Notes: generated by a model from the letters alone, not told the origin. Shown: positions 1-6,739, counted from the first letter of the stretch. The stretch: DNA of 7,576 bases from Paracoccaceae bacterium (GCA_007123625.1 SKKS01000289.1:1-7576), one strand, 5' to 3'. Made by a program: numbers and translations.

Positions 1-1
1 C

Positions 2-841
2 GCGACCTCGGGCAAGATCATGCTGTTTGACGAGAACGTCCAGTCCACACCGATCCAGGCCCGCAACACCGACACCGTTTCGCAATTGCAGATGGTGTTC
101 CAGAACCCGTTCGACACGCTCAACCCGTCGATGACGGTGGGCGCGCAGATCATCCGCGCGCTGGAAATCTTCAAGGTCGGCAAGACCCCGGCCGAGCGCC
201 GCCAGCGGATGCTCGAACTGCTGGACCTGGTGAAATTGCCGCGCGAATTCGCCGACCGCATGCCGCGCCAGTTGTCCGGCGGGCAGAAACAGCGCGTTGG
301 CATCGCGCGCGCCTTTGCGGGTGACGCCAAGGTGGTGGTCGCGGATGAACCCGTATCGGCGCTGGATGTGTCGGTGCAGGCGGCGGTGACGCAGCTTCTG
401 ATGGATATCCAGCGCAAGAACGGCACCACGCTGCTGTTCATCAGCCATGACCTTTCGATCGTGCGCTATCTGTCGGACCGGGTGATGGTGATGTATCTGG
501 GCCATGTGGTGGAACTGGGCACCACCGATCAGGTTTTCGCGCCCCCCTACCATCCCTATACCGAAGCGCTTCTGTCCGCAGTGCCGGTCGCCGATACTTC
601 GGTGATCAAGAAGCGGATCGTGCTGGAAGGCGACATTCCGTCGGCCATGAATCCGCCGCCGGGTTGCCCGTTCCAGACGCGTTGCCGCTGGAAATCAGAC
701 GTACCGGGCAACCTGTGCGAGACCGAGGTGCCCCCCGTGCGCAAGCTGGCGGGCAATCATCAGATCAAATGCCATCTGGCCGATGATATCCTTGCGCGGA
801 TGGAGCCTGTCTTCACCCTTGCGCATGACGCTGCCGAATAG
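2..841 (+). CDS. Peptide/nickel-type ABC transporter ATP-binding protein (5' partial)
   Basis: This is the ATPase subunit, or the second ATPase half of a fused DppD-DppF-type protein, of an importer of the oligopeptide/dipeptide/nickel family; it acts at the cytoplasmic face of the inner membrane. The frame is open to the window edge and starts in the stretch that follows Walker A (ATSGKI), so the P-loop lies upstream and the ATG at 20 is internal. Visible motifs in order: Q-loop QNPFDTLNP, signature LSGGQKQRV, Walker B VVVADEP, D-loop SALD, H-loop ISHDLS. They are followed by the C-terminal oligopeptide-transporter domain with HPYTEALLSAVP and a cysteine-rich end (GCPFQTRC, then LC, then HQIKC). 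No catalytic residue is missing in the visible part. It ends 12 nt before soxB, so the two are probably cotranscribed. The substrate cannot be read from the ATPase; an N-methylated amino acid or a precursor is inferred from context only. Confidence 0.93.
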   Translation, partial: ATSGKIMLFDENVQSTPIQARNTDTVSQLQMVFQNPFDTLNPSMTVGAQIIRALEIFKVGKTPAERRQRMLELLDLVKLPREFADRMPRQLSGGQKQRVGIARAFAGDAKVVVADEPVSALDVSVQAAVTQLLMDIQRKNGTTLLFISHDLSIVRYLSDRVMVMYLGHVVELGTTDQVFAPPYHPYTEALLSAVPVADTSVIKKRIVLEGDIPSAMNPPPGCPFQTRCRWKSDVPGNLCETEVPPVRKLAGNHQIKCHLADDILARMEPVFTLAHDAAE

Positions 842-853
842 GGCCGGATACGA

Positions 854-2104
854 ATGCGGTTCAATGCTTTGCGTGTGCTGAAAGAAGGGCTGACCGGCAA
901 TCGCGGCTGGCGACCCCATTGGCGGAAACCGGCCCCGAAGCCGGAGTATGACATGCTGATCATCGGCGGTGGCGGGCACGGGCTGGCCACGGCCTGGTAT
1001 CTGGCGCGCAACCACGGTGTCACCAACATCGCCGTGCTGGAAAAGGGGTATCTGGGCGGCGGCAATATCGGGCGCAACACCACCATTGTGCGGGCAAATT
1101 ACTTCCTGCCCGGCAATTCCGAATTCTACAGTCATTCGCTCAAGTTGTGGGAGGGGTTGGAGGCCGACCTGAACTACAATGTCATGCACTCGCAGCGCGG
1201 GCTGATCAACCTGTTCCATTCCGACGGCCAGCGCGATGCCTTTGCCCGGCGCGGGAATGCCATGCTGGCGCAAGGCGATGATGCGATCCTGCTGGGCCGC
1301 GACGAATTGCGCACCCTCCTGCCCTGTCTGGATTACGACCAGGCGCGGTTTCCGATCTATGGCGGGCTGTACCACAAGCGCGGCGGCACCGCGCGCCATG
1401 ACGCCGTCGCCTGGGGATACGCGCGCGCGGCAGACGCGCGCGGCGTGGACCTGATCGAAAATTGCGAGGTGACGGGGATCACCGTCAATGCAGGAAAAGT
1501 GATAGGGGTCACCACCTCGCGCGGGGAAATTCGGGCGCGAAAGGTTGGAATTGTGACAGCCGGGCGCAGCAGTCAGGTGGCCACCATGGCCGGGCTGCGG
1601 CTGCCCATCGAAAGCCATGTGTTGCAGGCGTTCGTCACCGAAGGGTTGAAGCCCTGCCTTGACCATGTGGTGGCGTTCGGTATGGGGCATTTCTATATCA
1701 GCCAGTCCGACAAGGGCGGGCTGGTCTTTGGCGGCGATCTGGATTTCTACGCCTCCTATGCCGCGCGGGGCAATCTGCCCACGGTCGAACATGTGATGGA
1801 GGCGGGCATGACGCTGATGCCGATGATAGGGCGCGCGAAGGTGCTGCGCTCCTGGGGCGGGATCATGGACATGACGCCCGATGGATCACCCATCATCGAC
1901 CGTACACCGATTGACGGGCTCTATCTGGATGCCGGTTGGTGTTATGGCGGGTTCAAGGCGGTGCCCGCGTCGGGCTGGTGCATGGCACATCTGATGGCCA
2001 CCGACCAACCCCACCCGGTTGCCCGCCGCTTCCGTCTGGACCGTTTCGCGACTGGTGAACTGCTGGATGAAGAAGGCACCGGCAGCCAGCACAACCTGCA
2101 CTGA
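854..2104 (+). CDS. soxB: Sarcosine oxidase, heterotetrameric, beta subunit (SoxB)
   Basis: This is the catalytic flavoprotein subunit of four-subunit sarcosine oxidase. It oxidises the N-methyl group of sarcosine at a non-covalent FAD and passes electrons to a covalent FMN, which reduces O2 to H2O2. At 416 aa it is normal for the family. After an N-terminal tail of about 30 residues comes the DAO-fold FAD-binding motif IIGGGGHGLATAWYLA (residues 36-51), then LGGGNIGRNTTIVRANY. His182 in ARHDAVAWG is the likely covalent-FMN histidine (about His173 in Corynebacterium numbering, from memory). Lys368 in GWCYGGFKAVP matches the conserved O2-activating lysine (about Lys358). WGGIMDMTPDGSPIIDRTP and FRLDRF are further family hallmarks. 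The ATG at 854 gives the expected N-terminus, although its Shine-Dalgarno sequence is weak; coupling to the upstream ATPase gene 12 nt away is plausible. A paralogue acting on another N-methyl amino acid cannot be excluded. Confidence 0.95.
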   Translation: MRFNALRVLKEGLTGNRGWRPHWRKPAPKPEYDMLIIGGGGHGLATAWYLARNHGVTNIAVLEKGYLGGGNIGRNTTIVRANYFLPGNSEFYSHSLKLWEGLEADLNYNVMHSQRGLINLFHSDGQRDAFARRGNAMLAQGDDAILLGRDELRTLLPCLDYDQARFPIYGGLYHKRGGTARHDAVAWGYARAADARGVDLIENCEVTGITVNAGKVIGVTTSRGEIRARKVGIVTAGRSSQVATMAGLRLPIESHVLQAFVTEGLKPCLDHVVAFGMGHFYISQSDKGGLVFGGDLDFYASYAARGNLPTVEHVMEAGMTLMPMIGRAKVLRSWGGIMDMTPDGSPIIDRTPIDGLYLDAGWCYGGFKAVPASGWCMAHLMATDQPHPVARRFRLDRFATGELLDEEGTGSQHNLH

Positions 2105-2106
2105 GG
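2103..2106 (+). promoter_or_regulatory. Ribosome binding site of soxD
   Basis: GAGG lies 7 nt before the soxD ATG and overlaps the TGA stop of soxB. Ribosomes finishing soxB would therefore be well placed to reinitiate on soxD, which suggests translational coupling. Confidence 0.55.
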
Positions 2107-2113
2107 CGCGCAC

Positions 2114-2371
2114 ATGCACCTGCCCTGTCCCTGCTGCGGCCCGCGCGATCTGCGCGAATTTACCCACAAGGGTGCGGATGATTATCTGCGCCGTCCCGCC
2201 CCCGATGCCCCGCCCGAAGCGTGGGACGATTACCTGCATACCCGCGCCAATCCCGCCGGGCGGACTCGTGATCTATGGTATCATGACCCCTGTGGCACAT
2301 GGATCGCGGTCACGCGCGACACCGTGACCCACGCGGTTATCGGCGCCACCGGGCTGGAGGATGCGCAATGA
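2114..2371 (+). CDS. soxD: Sarcosine oxidase, heterotetrameric, delta subunit (SoxD)
   Basis: This is the small zinc-binding subunit of heterotetrameric sarcosine oxidase; in known structures a Zn(2+) is held by three Cys and one His and the subunit is structural. It is 85 aa, within the usual 80-110 range. The N-terminus has CPCCGPRD (Cys5, Cys7, Cys8), with Cys5 and Cys8 the best fit to the CxxC ligand pair. The second half of the site is WYHDPCGTW, giving His56 and Cys59, followed by the family-typical TRDTVTHAVIGA. The His-to-Cys spacing here is H-x2-C, whereas I recall H-x3-C (HxxGCxxW) as common, so one residue appears to be missing between the ligands. The gene lies 9 nt after soxB, and its stop overlaps the soxA start as ATGA, matching the conserved soxB-soxD-soxA-soxG order. 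Confidence 0.93.
   Translation: MHLPCPCCGPRDLREFTHKGADDYLRRPAPDAPPEAWDDYLHTRANPAGRTRDLWYHDPCGTWIAVTRDTVTHAVIGATGLEDAQ
2356..2360 (+). promoter_or_regulatory. Ribosome binding site that sets the soxA start
   Basis: A full GGAGG sits 7 nt before the ATG at 2368, within the end of soxD. It supports 2368 over the in-frame ATG at 2299, which would place 23 extra residues deep inside soxD and has no comparable site. Confidence 0.75.
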
Positions 2372-5292
2372 AGCGACGCGCCACCGGTGGCAGCGCCCTG
2401 ACCCGCGCGCGCAAGCTGGGCTTCAGCTTTGACGGTCGGAACCTGCAGGGGTTGCAGGGGGATACGCTGGCCTCGGCGCTTCTGGCCAACGGTGTGAGGC
2501 TGGTGGGACGGTCGTTCAAGTACCACCGCCCGCGCGGGGTCCTGACTGCGGGCAGCGAGGAGCCGAATGCGCTTCTGGAGGTCCTGCGCGACGGCGTCTT
2601 TCACCCCAACGTCCGCGCCACCGTGCAGGAACTGCACATGGGGCTGCAGGCGCGCGCGCAGAACTGCTGGCCTTCGGTCCGGCGCGATGTGATGGCGGTG
2701 AACGATCTGCTGGCGCCGTTCCTCGGCGCGGGGTTCTATTACAAGACCTTCATGTGGCCGCGTGCATTCTGGGAAGGGCTGTACGAGCCGCTGATCCGCC
2801 GCGCCGCCGGGCTGGGACGCCTGCCGCAAACCCCACAGGATGCCCCGCACGAGCGCGCATTCGCCTTTTGCGACCTGCTGGTGATCGGCGCGGGCCCGAC
2901 CGGATTGATGGCAGCACTGACAGCGGCACGCGCAGGCGCCGATGTGATCGTGTGCGACGAAGACCGCCAGTTCGGTGGGCGGCTGTTGTCCGACACAGGC
3001 CAGATCGACGGGATCGCGGGCGCGGATTGGGCAGCGCAGGTGGTGACCGAGTTGCACGCCCTTCCGAATGTGCGGCTGATGGCACGCACCAGCGTCGTCG
3101 GCGCCTATGACGGCGGGGTTTACGGCGCGCTTGAGCGTGTCGCGCTGCATGTGACGGCACCGGGCCACGCGCCGCGCGAATGCTTCTGGCGGATCACGGC
3201 GCAGCGCACGATTCTGGCCGCCGGGGCGCTGGAGCGTCCCATCGCCCACCCGGGCAACGACCGCCCCGGCGTCATGCTGCTGAGCGCGGTTGCCAGCTAC
3301 TGGCACCGCTGGGCGATCGATCCCGGTCGCGTGGTGGTGTTCGGCAACACCGACCATGCGCTTGCCACGGCCCGCGCTCTTGCAGCCGACGGCATGAATA
3401 TTCGGGCCTATGTGGACCCGCGCACCGATCTGGGAACGGATGCCCCCTTCGCCCTGCGTGCGGGCGCCGAGGTGGTCGCCACGCACGGGAGGCACGGGCT
3501 GGGCGCGGTCACCCTGCGGCAGAAAGGGCGCGACATCCGAATCGAGGCCGATACGCTGGCGCTGGCAGGGGGCTGGAACCCCAGCCTGCACCTGGCGTGT
3601 CACATGAACGGTCGCCCAAGCTGGGACACCGCGATCGCGGCCTTTGTGCCACGCCCCGGCATGGTGCCGGGCATGGACGTCGCCGGCGCTGCGGCAGGCC
3701 GGTTTTCCACACACGCGGCGTTGCACGACGGCGCACGGGCAGCCGCCGAATCGCTGGCCGAGTTGGGCCTGACATCGCCCGACCTGCCACTCCCCCTGGC
3801 CGAGGATGCGCCCTATGCCATTGCCCCCCTCTGGCAGGTGGCAGCACCGGGGCGTGCCTGGCTTGATTTCGCAAACGACGTGACCACCAAGGACGTGGCG
3901 CAGGCCGCGCGCGAAGGCTTCGCCTCGGTCGAGCATATGAAGCGCTACACCACGCAGGGCATGGCCCCCGATCAGGGGAAGTCGTCGAACATGGGCGCAC
4001 TGGCGGTGCTGGCCGATGCCACCGGGGGCACGATCCCCGACACAGGTACCACCACATTCCGCCCGCCTTTCGTGCCGGTGTCGATTGCCGCACTGGGCGC
4101 GGGCGGGCACGGCAAAAGCTTCGCGCCCGAACGCCGCATCACTTCGGACGCGCAGGTCCGCGCCATGGGGGCGCCGATGCTCGAGGCCGGGCTGTGGTAT
4201 CGCCCCTCCCACTTCCCGCAGGCCGGGGACCGGGACTGGCGCGATGCCTGCAACCGCGAGGTCCTGCATGTACGGCACGCGGTCGGGGTCTGCGATGTCT
4301 CGACCCTGGGCAAGATCGACGTGCAGGGGCCGAACGCGGCGCGATTTCTCGATTTCGTCTATACCAACACCATGTCCAGCCTGCGTCCGGGCCGCGTGCG
4401 CTATGGCCTTATGCTGCGCGAGGACGGGCATGTCATGGACGACGGCACCTGCGCGCGGCTGGGGGAACAGCACTTCCTGATTACCACCACCACTGCCGCG
4501 GCCGGCGAGGTCATGCGCCATCTGGATTTCGTGCAACAGGCTTTTTGCGCCGACTGGCGTGTGCGCCTTGGGTCGGTCACCGAACACTGGGCGCAATTCG
4601 CCGTTGCCGGCCCTCTGGCCGACGATCTGCTGGCGCGGGTGCTGGACGTCCCGCCCGCGCTGCCGTTCATGGGTTGCGCCGGGGTCACTGTCGGCGGGGT
4701 CGCGGCCCGGCTGTTCCGTATTTCGTTCAGTGGCGAGCGAGGGTACGAGCTTGCCGTGCCCGCGCGTTTCGGCGCAGCCCTGTTCCGCGGCCTTCTGGCG
4801 CTGGCCGAAGGCATGGGCGGCGGCGCCTATGGGTTGGAGGCGCTGAACGTTCTGCGGATCGAAAAAGGCTTTGTGACCCATGCCGAAATCGACGGCCGCG
4901 TCACCGCCTTCGACCTGGGTATGGCGGGGATGGTGTCGGCCAAGAAGGACTGCATCGGCAAGGCCGCCAGCCAGCGCCCCGGTCTGCACGGTCCCGAACG
5001 GCTGCAACTGGTCGGGCTGCGCCCGGTCGCGCACGGGACCGAGATTGCCGCCGGGGCGCACCTTTATGCGCCCGATGCGCCTGCAACCGCGCCGCATGGG
5101 CAGGGCCACACCACATCGGTTGCGTATTCCCCGACGCTGGAACGCTGGCTTGGCCTTGCGCTGTTGCGCGACGGGCGCGCGCGCCACGGCAGCATGATGC
5201 GGCTGGACGACGGCTTGCGCGGGCGGCAGGCTGCGGTGGAAATCTGCAACCCGGTCTTTTTCGACCCGGACGGAGGGCGCATGCGTGGCTGA
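2368..5292 (+). CDS. soxA: Sarcosine oxidase, heterotetrameric, alpha subunit (SoxA)
   Basis: This is the largest subunit (974 aa). It binds NAD+ and carries the tetrahydrofolate site where the imine or formaldehyde product becomes 5,10-methylene-THF. An N-terminal 2Fe-2S-ferredoxin-like domain (about 14-95; FSFDG, LASALLANGVRLVGRSFKYH, PRGVLTAGSEEPNAL) lacks cluster cysteines, as is usual for the family. A dinucleotide-binding domain follows: GAGPTG at 174-179, AAGALERP near 284-291, a second Rossmann-like VVVFGNTDHA at about 322-331 and GGWNPSLHL at 401-409. Next come the linker DFANDVTTKDV from 500 and KRYTTQGMAPDQGKSSNM from 525. The C-terminal half (about 612-970) is a T-protein-like (GCV_T) folate-binding domain with DVSTLGKIDVQGP from 643 and FSGERGYEL, whose Glu790 matches the pterin-contacting Glu of T-protein. 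The start at 2368 has GGAGG 7 nt upstream and overlaps the soxD stop as ATGA; an in-frame ATG at 2299 is an unlikely extension. The gene overlaps soxG by 8 nt. Confidence 0.95.
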   Translation: MKRRATGGSALTRARKLGFSFDGRNLQGLQGDTLASALLANGVRLVGRSFKYHRPRGVLTAGSEEPNALLEVLRDGVFHPNVRATVQELHMGLQARAQNCWPSVRRDVMAVNDLLAPFLGAGFYYKTFMWPRAFWEGLYEPLIRRAAGLGRLPQTPQDAPHERAFAFCDLLVIGAGPTGLMAALTAARAGADVIVCDEDRQFGGRLLSDTGQIDGIAGADWAAQVVTELHALPNVRLMARTSVVGAYDGGVYGALERVALHVTAPGHAPRECFWRITAQRTILAAGALERPIAHPGNDRPGVMLLSAVASYWHRWAIDPGRVVVFGNTDHALATARALAADGMNIRAYVDPRTDLGTDAPFALRAGAEVVATHGRHGLGAVTLRQKGRDIRIEADTLALAGGWNPSLHLACHMNGRPSWDTAIAAFVPRPGMVPGMDVAGAAAGRFSTHAALHDGARAAAESLAELGLTSPDLPLPLAEDAPYAIAPLWQVAAPGRAWLDFANDVTTKDVAQAAREGFASVEHMKRYTTQGMAPDQGKSSNMGALAVLADATGGTIPDTGTTTFRPPFVPVSIAALGAGGHGKSFAPERRITSDAQVRAMGAPMLEAGLWYRPSHFPQAGDRDWRDACNREVLHVRHAVGVCDVSTLGKIDVQGPNAARFLDFVYTNTMSSLRPGRVRYGLMLREDGHVMDDGTCARLGEQHFLITTTTAAAGEVMRHLDFVQQAFCADWRVRLGSVTEHWAQFAVAGPLADDLLARVLDVPPALPFMGCAGVTVGGVAARLFRISFSGERGYELAVPARFGAALFRGLLALAEGMGGGAYGLEALNVLRIEKGFVTHAEIDGRVTAFDLGMAGMVSAKKDCIGKAASQRPGLHGPERLQLVGLRPVAHGTEIAAGAHLYAPDAPATAPHGQGHTTSVAYSPTLERWLGLALLRDGRARHGSMMRLDDGLRGRQAAVEICNPVFFDPDGGRMRG
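5272..5276 (+). promoter_or_regulatory. Ribosome binding site of soxG
   Basis: GGAGG lies 8 nt before the GTG at 5285, within the last codons of soxA. It is the main reason for choosing the GTG start. The ATG at 5281 is in the soxA frame and does not open soxG. Confidence 0.7.
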
Positions 5293-5836
5293 TCTGACTG
5301 CAACATCGCCCTTCGCAGGCGCCCGTTTGCCGCAGCGGTTCGCGGGGTGCACACTGGAGGCCCTGCCGCCCGCACAAATCACCGCGGTTGCGCCCTATCC
5401 GGGACAGTTGGCAGCCCTGCGCCAGACACTCGGCGCATTCCCGGGTCCGGGCGCGGTCATTGCGGCGGCGGGCGGGCGCCTGGTCTGGGCGGGGCGCGGG
5501 CTTGCGCTGGCCTTCGACGCGGACATGCCCCAGGGGAGCGCCGAGCATGCCGCGCTCAGTGATCAATCCGACGGCTGGGCGGGGGTATCGCTGCGCGGCA
5601 CAGCGGCGCCGATGGTGCTTGCGCGGCTGCTGCCGCTGGACCTGCGCCGCCTGCCGCCCGGTTCGTCAGCGCGCAGCCTGCTGGGGCATCTTCCCGCCCT
5701 GATCCTGCGCCCTGAGGCGTTGGCGTTCGAACTCTGGATCTGGCGCTCGATGGTTGGTAGCGCGATGCACGACCTGACCGGTGCCATGCAAGCCGTCGGC
5801 GCGCGACAAGCGCTTGCCGAGCCCCCCACAGGATAA
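5285..5836 (+). CDS. soxG: Sarcosine oxidase, heterotetrameric, gamma subunit (SoxG)
   Basis: This is the gamma subunit of heterotetrameric sarcosine oxidase, a small protein with a fold related to the folate-binding T-protein domain; it completes the complex and packs against the alpha subunit. It is 183 aa, normal for the family (about 180-210). The family is poorly conserved in sequence. The recognisable parts are the pattern WAGVSLRGTAAPMVLARLLPLDLR in the middle, the GSSARSLLGHLPALI segment, and FELWIWRSM (148-156) near the C-terminus, which matches the usual F-x-W/V-x-x-RSM end. The start is GTG, overlapping soxA by 8 nt with GGAGG 8 nt upstream, so translation is probably coupled. It closes the operon with a TAA. 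Identification relies on position after soxA as much as on sequence. Confidence 0.88.
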   Translation: MADLTATSPFAGARLPQRFAGCTLEALPPAQITAVAPYPGQLAALRQTLGAFPGPGAVIAAAGGRLVWAGRGLALAFDADMPQGSAEHAALSDQSDGWAGVSLRGTAAPMVLARLLPLDLRRLPPGSSARSLLGHLPALILRPEALAFELWIWRSMVGSAMHDLTGAMQAVGARQALAEPPTG

Positions 5837-5910
5837 TGCGTGACGCAGGCGCAAACGGGGTATCCGGCGGCACGTGGGCGGGGTATCATCGCACCCCACT
5901 GGCCTAGTTC

Positions 5911-5939
5911 TTGAAACCCGGGCTGCATAATCCGATAGT
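5911..5939 (+). promoter_or_regulatory. Candidate sigma-70 promoter of the GntR gene
   Basis: TTGAAA at 5911-5916 and GATAGT at 5934-5939 are separated by 17 nt, the optimal spacing. The -35 matches 5 of 6 consensus bases and the -10 matches 4 of 6. Transcription would begin near 5946, leaving a leader of under 30 nt. CATAAT at 5926-5931 is a better -10 box but lies only 9 nt from TTGAAA and has no good partner upstream. This fits separate transcription of the regulator, though read-through from soxG remains possible. Confidence 0.4.
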
Positions 5940-5958
5940 TGGGCGATAGCCTCAGAAT

Positions 5959-5963
5959 GGAGG
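5959..5963 (+). promoter_or_regulatory. Ribosome binding site that sets the TTG start of the GntR gene
   Basis: GGAGG ends 9 nt before TTG at 5973. It is the only strong Shine-Dalgarno sequence here and no in-frame ATG or GTG lies close to it, which supports the TTG start. Confidence 0.65.
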
Positions 5964-5972
5964 GTCCAGACA

Positions 5973-6683
5973 TTGCGCCGCCTTGAAACCACGCCCAGCC
6001 GGGGCGAACAGGTCTACACAGCGCTGCGCGACAGCATCCGTGACTGCACGCTGGCGCCCGGCACCCCGATCGTGCAGGAAGATATCGCGCAAGCGCTGGG
6101 TGTGTCGCGCCAGCCGGTACAGCAGGCGCTTGCGCTCCTGAAAAGCGACGGTCTGGTCCTGGAACGCGGCGGGCGGGGGCTGTATGTCGCGCCTATCGAC
6201 CCCGCGCAGATGGCGTATCATTACCAGATCCGCATGGTGCTCGACCAGCTGGCCGCACGGCTGGCCGCCGAACGCGCCCGGCAAGACCCCGCCTTCGGGT
6301 CCGAGTTGCGCGCACGCAGCGACGCCGTGCTGGCGCTTGGCGATGCCGCGCTCAAGGCCGGGGATGCCGCCAAGGCCGTGCGCCATGACGCCGAGTTCCA
6401 CGCGCTTCTCTATGAAATGTCCGGTAATCCGTTGATCGGATCGACGGCGGAATCGCACTGGAACTTCCTGTTGCGGGTGATGGTGGGGGTGCTGACACAG
6501 GCCATGCGCGGGCCGGTGGTCTGGGGTCAGCACCACGAGATCATCGACGCTGTTCTGGCCGGAGATCCGGAGACCGCGGCACAACTGGCCGCGGACCACG
6601 TGATCGGGGCCGAACAGGCGCTGCTGGCCGCGGACCGCGAGGGCAACCTGATCGACACCGCGAACCAGCGCGGCGCGGCCTGA
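5973..6683 (+). CDS. GntR family, FadR/FCD-type transcriptional regulator
   Basis: This 236-aa protein probably controls the adjacent sox operon or transporter. The N-terminal winged helix-turn-helix spans residues 10-74: VYTALRDSIRDCTLAPGT, then EDIAQALGVSRQPVQQALAL, then the wing GLVLERGGRGLYVAP. The C-terminal all-helical FCD ligand domain carries the metal-binding pattern Asp139-x3-His143 (DAEFH), His188 (QHHEIIDAVLAGD) and His209 (AADHV), which typically holds a divalent metal that coordinates a carboxylate ligand; His162 lies nearby. The start is TTG with GGAGG 9 nt upstream. The recognition helix reads SRQPVQQAL where most FCD members have SRxPVREAL, so the second DNA-contacting arginine is replaced by Gln50. 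A SRQPV-type helix is found in some proteobacterial GntR regulators (from memory). The family is clear; target and ligand are inferred from position only. Confidence 0.9.
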   Translation: MRRLETTPSRGEQVYTALRDSIRDCTLAPGTPIVQEDIAQALGVSRQPVQQALALLKSDGLVLERGGRGLYVAPIDPAQMAYHYQIRMVLDQLAARLAAERARQDPAFGSELRARSDAVLALGDAALKAGDAAKAVRHDAEFHALLYEMSGNPLIGSTAESHWNFLLRVMVGVLTQAMRGPVVWGQHHEIIDAVLAGDPETAAQLAADHVIGAEQALLAADREGNLIDTANQRGAA

Positions 6684-6707
6684 ACACCAGGCTGGCGTCT
6701 GTACCCC

Positions 6708-6720
6708 GCGCGCAGCGCGC
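6708..6720 (+). repeat. Short GC inverted repeat after the GntR gene
   Basis: GCGCG and CGCGC flank a 3-nt loop, 24 nt after the GntR stop codon. It can be drawn as a 5-bp hairpin but has no T-tract, and such alternating GC sequence also arises by chance in this genome. Confidence 0.25.
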
Positions 6721-6739
6721 ACCCGGCCCAACGGGACGC

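Larger units (their letters stand above)
5837..5972 (+). other. Intergenic region between soxG and the GntR gene, with short direct repeats
   Basis: This is the longest gap on the plus strand (136 nt). It holds a 9-bp direct repeat CGGGGTATC at 5856-5864 and 5879-5887 (23 bp apart). A 6-bp direct repeat CGATAG lies at 5933-5938 and 5944-5949 (11 bp apart, about one helical turn) and overlaps the predicted -10 element. Weak inverted repeats follow soxG (GGGGT at 5880-5884 with ACCCC at 5893-5897; or GTGGG at 5874-5878 with CCCAC at 5895-5899), but no T-run follows. No small gene with a ribosome binding site was seen. Confidence 0.5.

Noticed and set aside
695..1792. 365-codon open frame antisense to soxB
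   Set aside because: Same GC-driven shadow effect; no recognisable motifs, and it overlaps the end of the ABC gene and most of soxB.
2299..2367. In-frame upstream ATG extending soxA by 23 residues
   Set aside because: It lies deep inside soxD, lacks a ribosome binding site, and the family N-terminus matches a start at 2368, where GGAGG and an ATGA overlap are present.
4194..5297. 367-codon plus-strand frame inside soxA in another phase
   Set aside because: Arg- and Ala-rich translation without motifs; soxA shows its folate-binding domain motifs over the same bases.
2281..5382. An open minus-strand frame of 1033 codons lying antisense to all of soxA
   Set aside because: It mirrors soxA over its full length. 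High GC at third codon positions removes stop codons from one antisense frame. The translation is rich in His, Arg, Gln and Gly with no recognisable domain, and soxA is strongly identified on the other strand.
5874..5899. Possible terminator hairpin after soxG
   Set aside because: Stems are only 5 bp with long loops, two alternative pairings compete, and no T-run follows; not strong enough to call.
5957..5986. Nine-codon open frame (ATG to TGA) overlapping the TTG start of the regulator, as a possible leader peptide
   Set aside because: Its ATG overlaps the GGAGG used by the regulator and it has no ribosome binding site of its own; chance is the simpler explanation.
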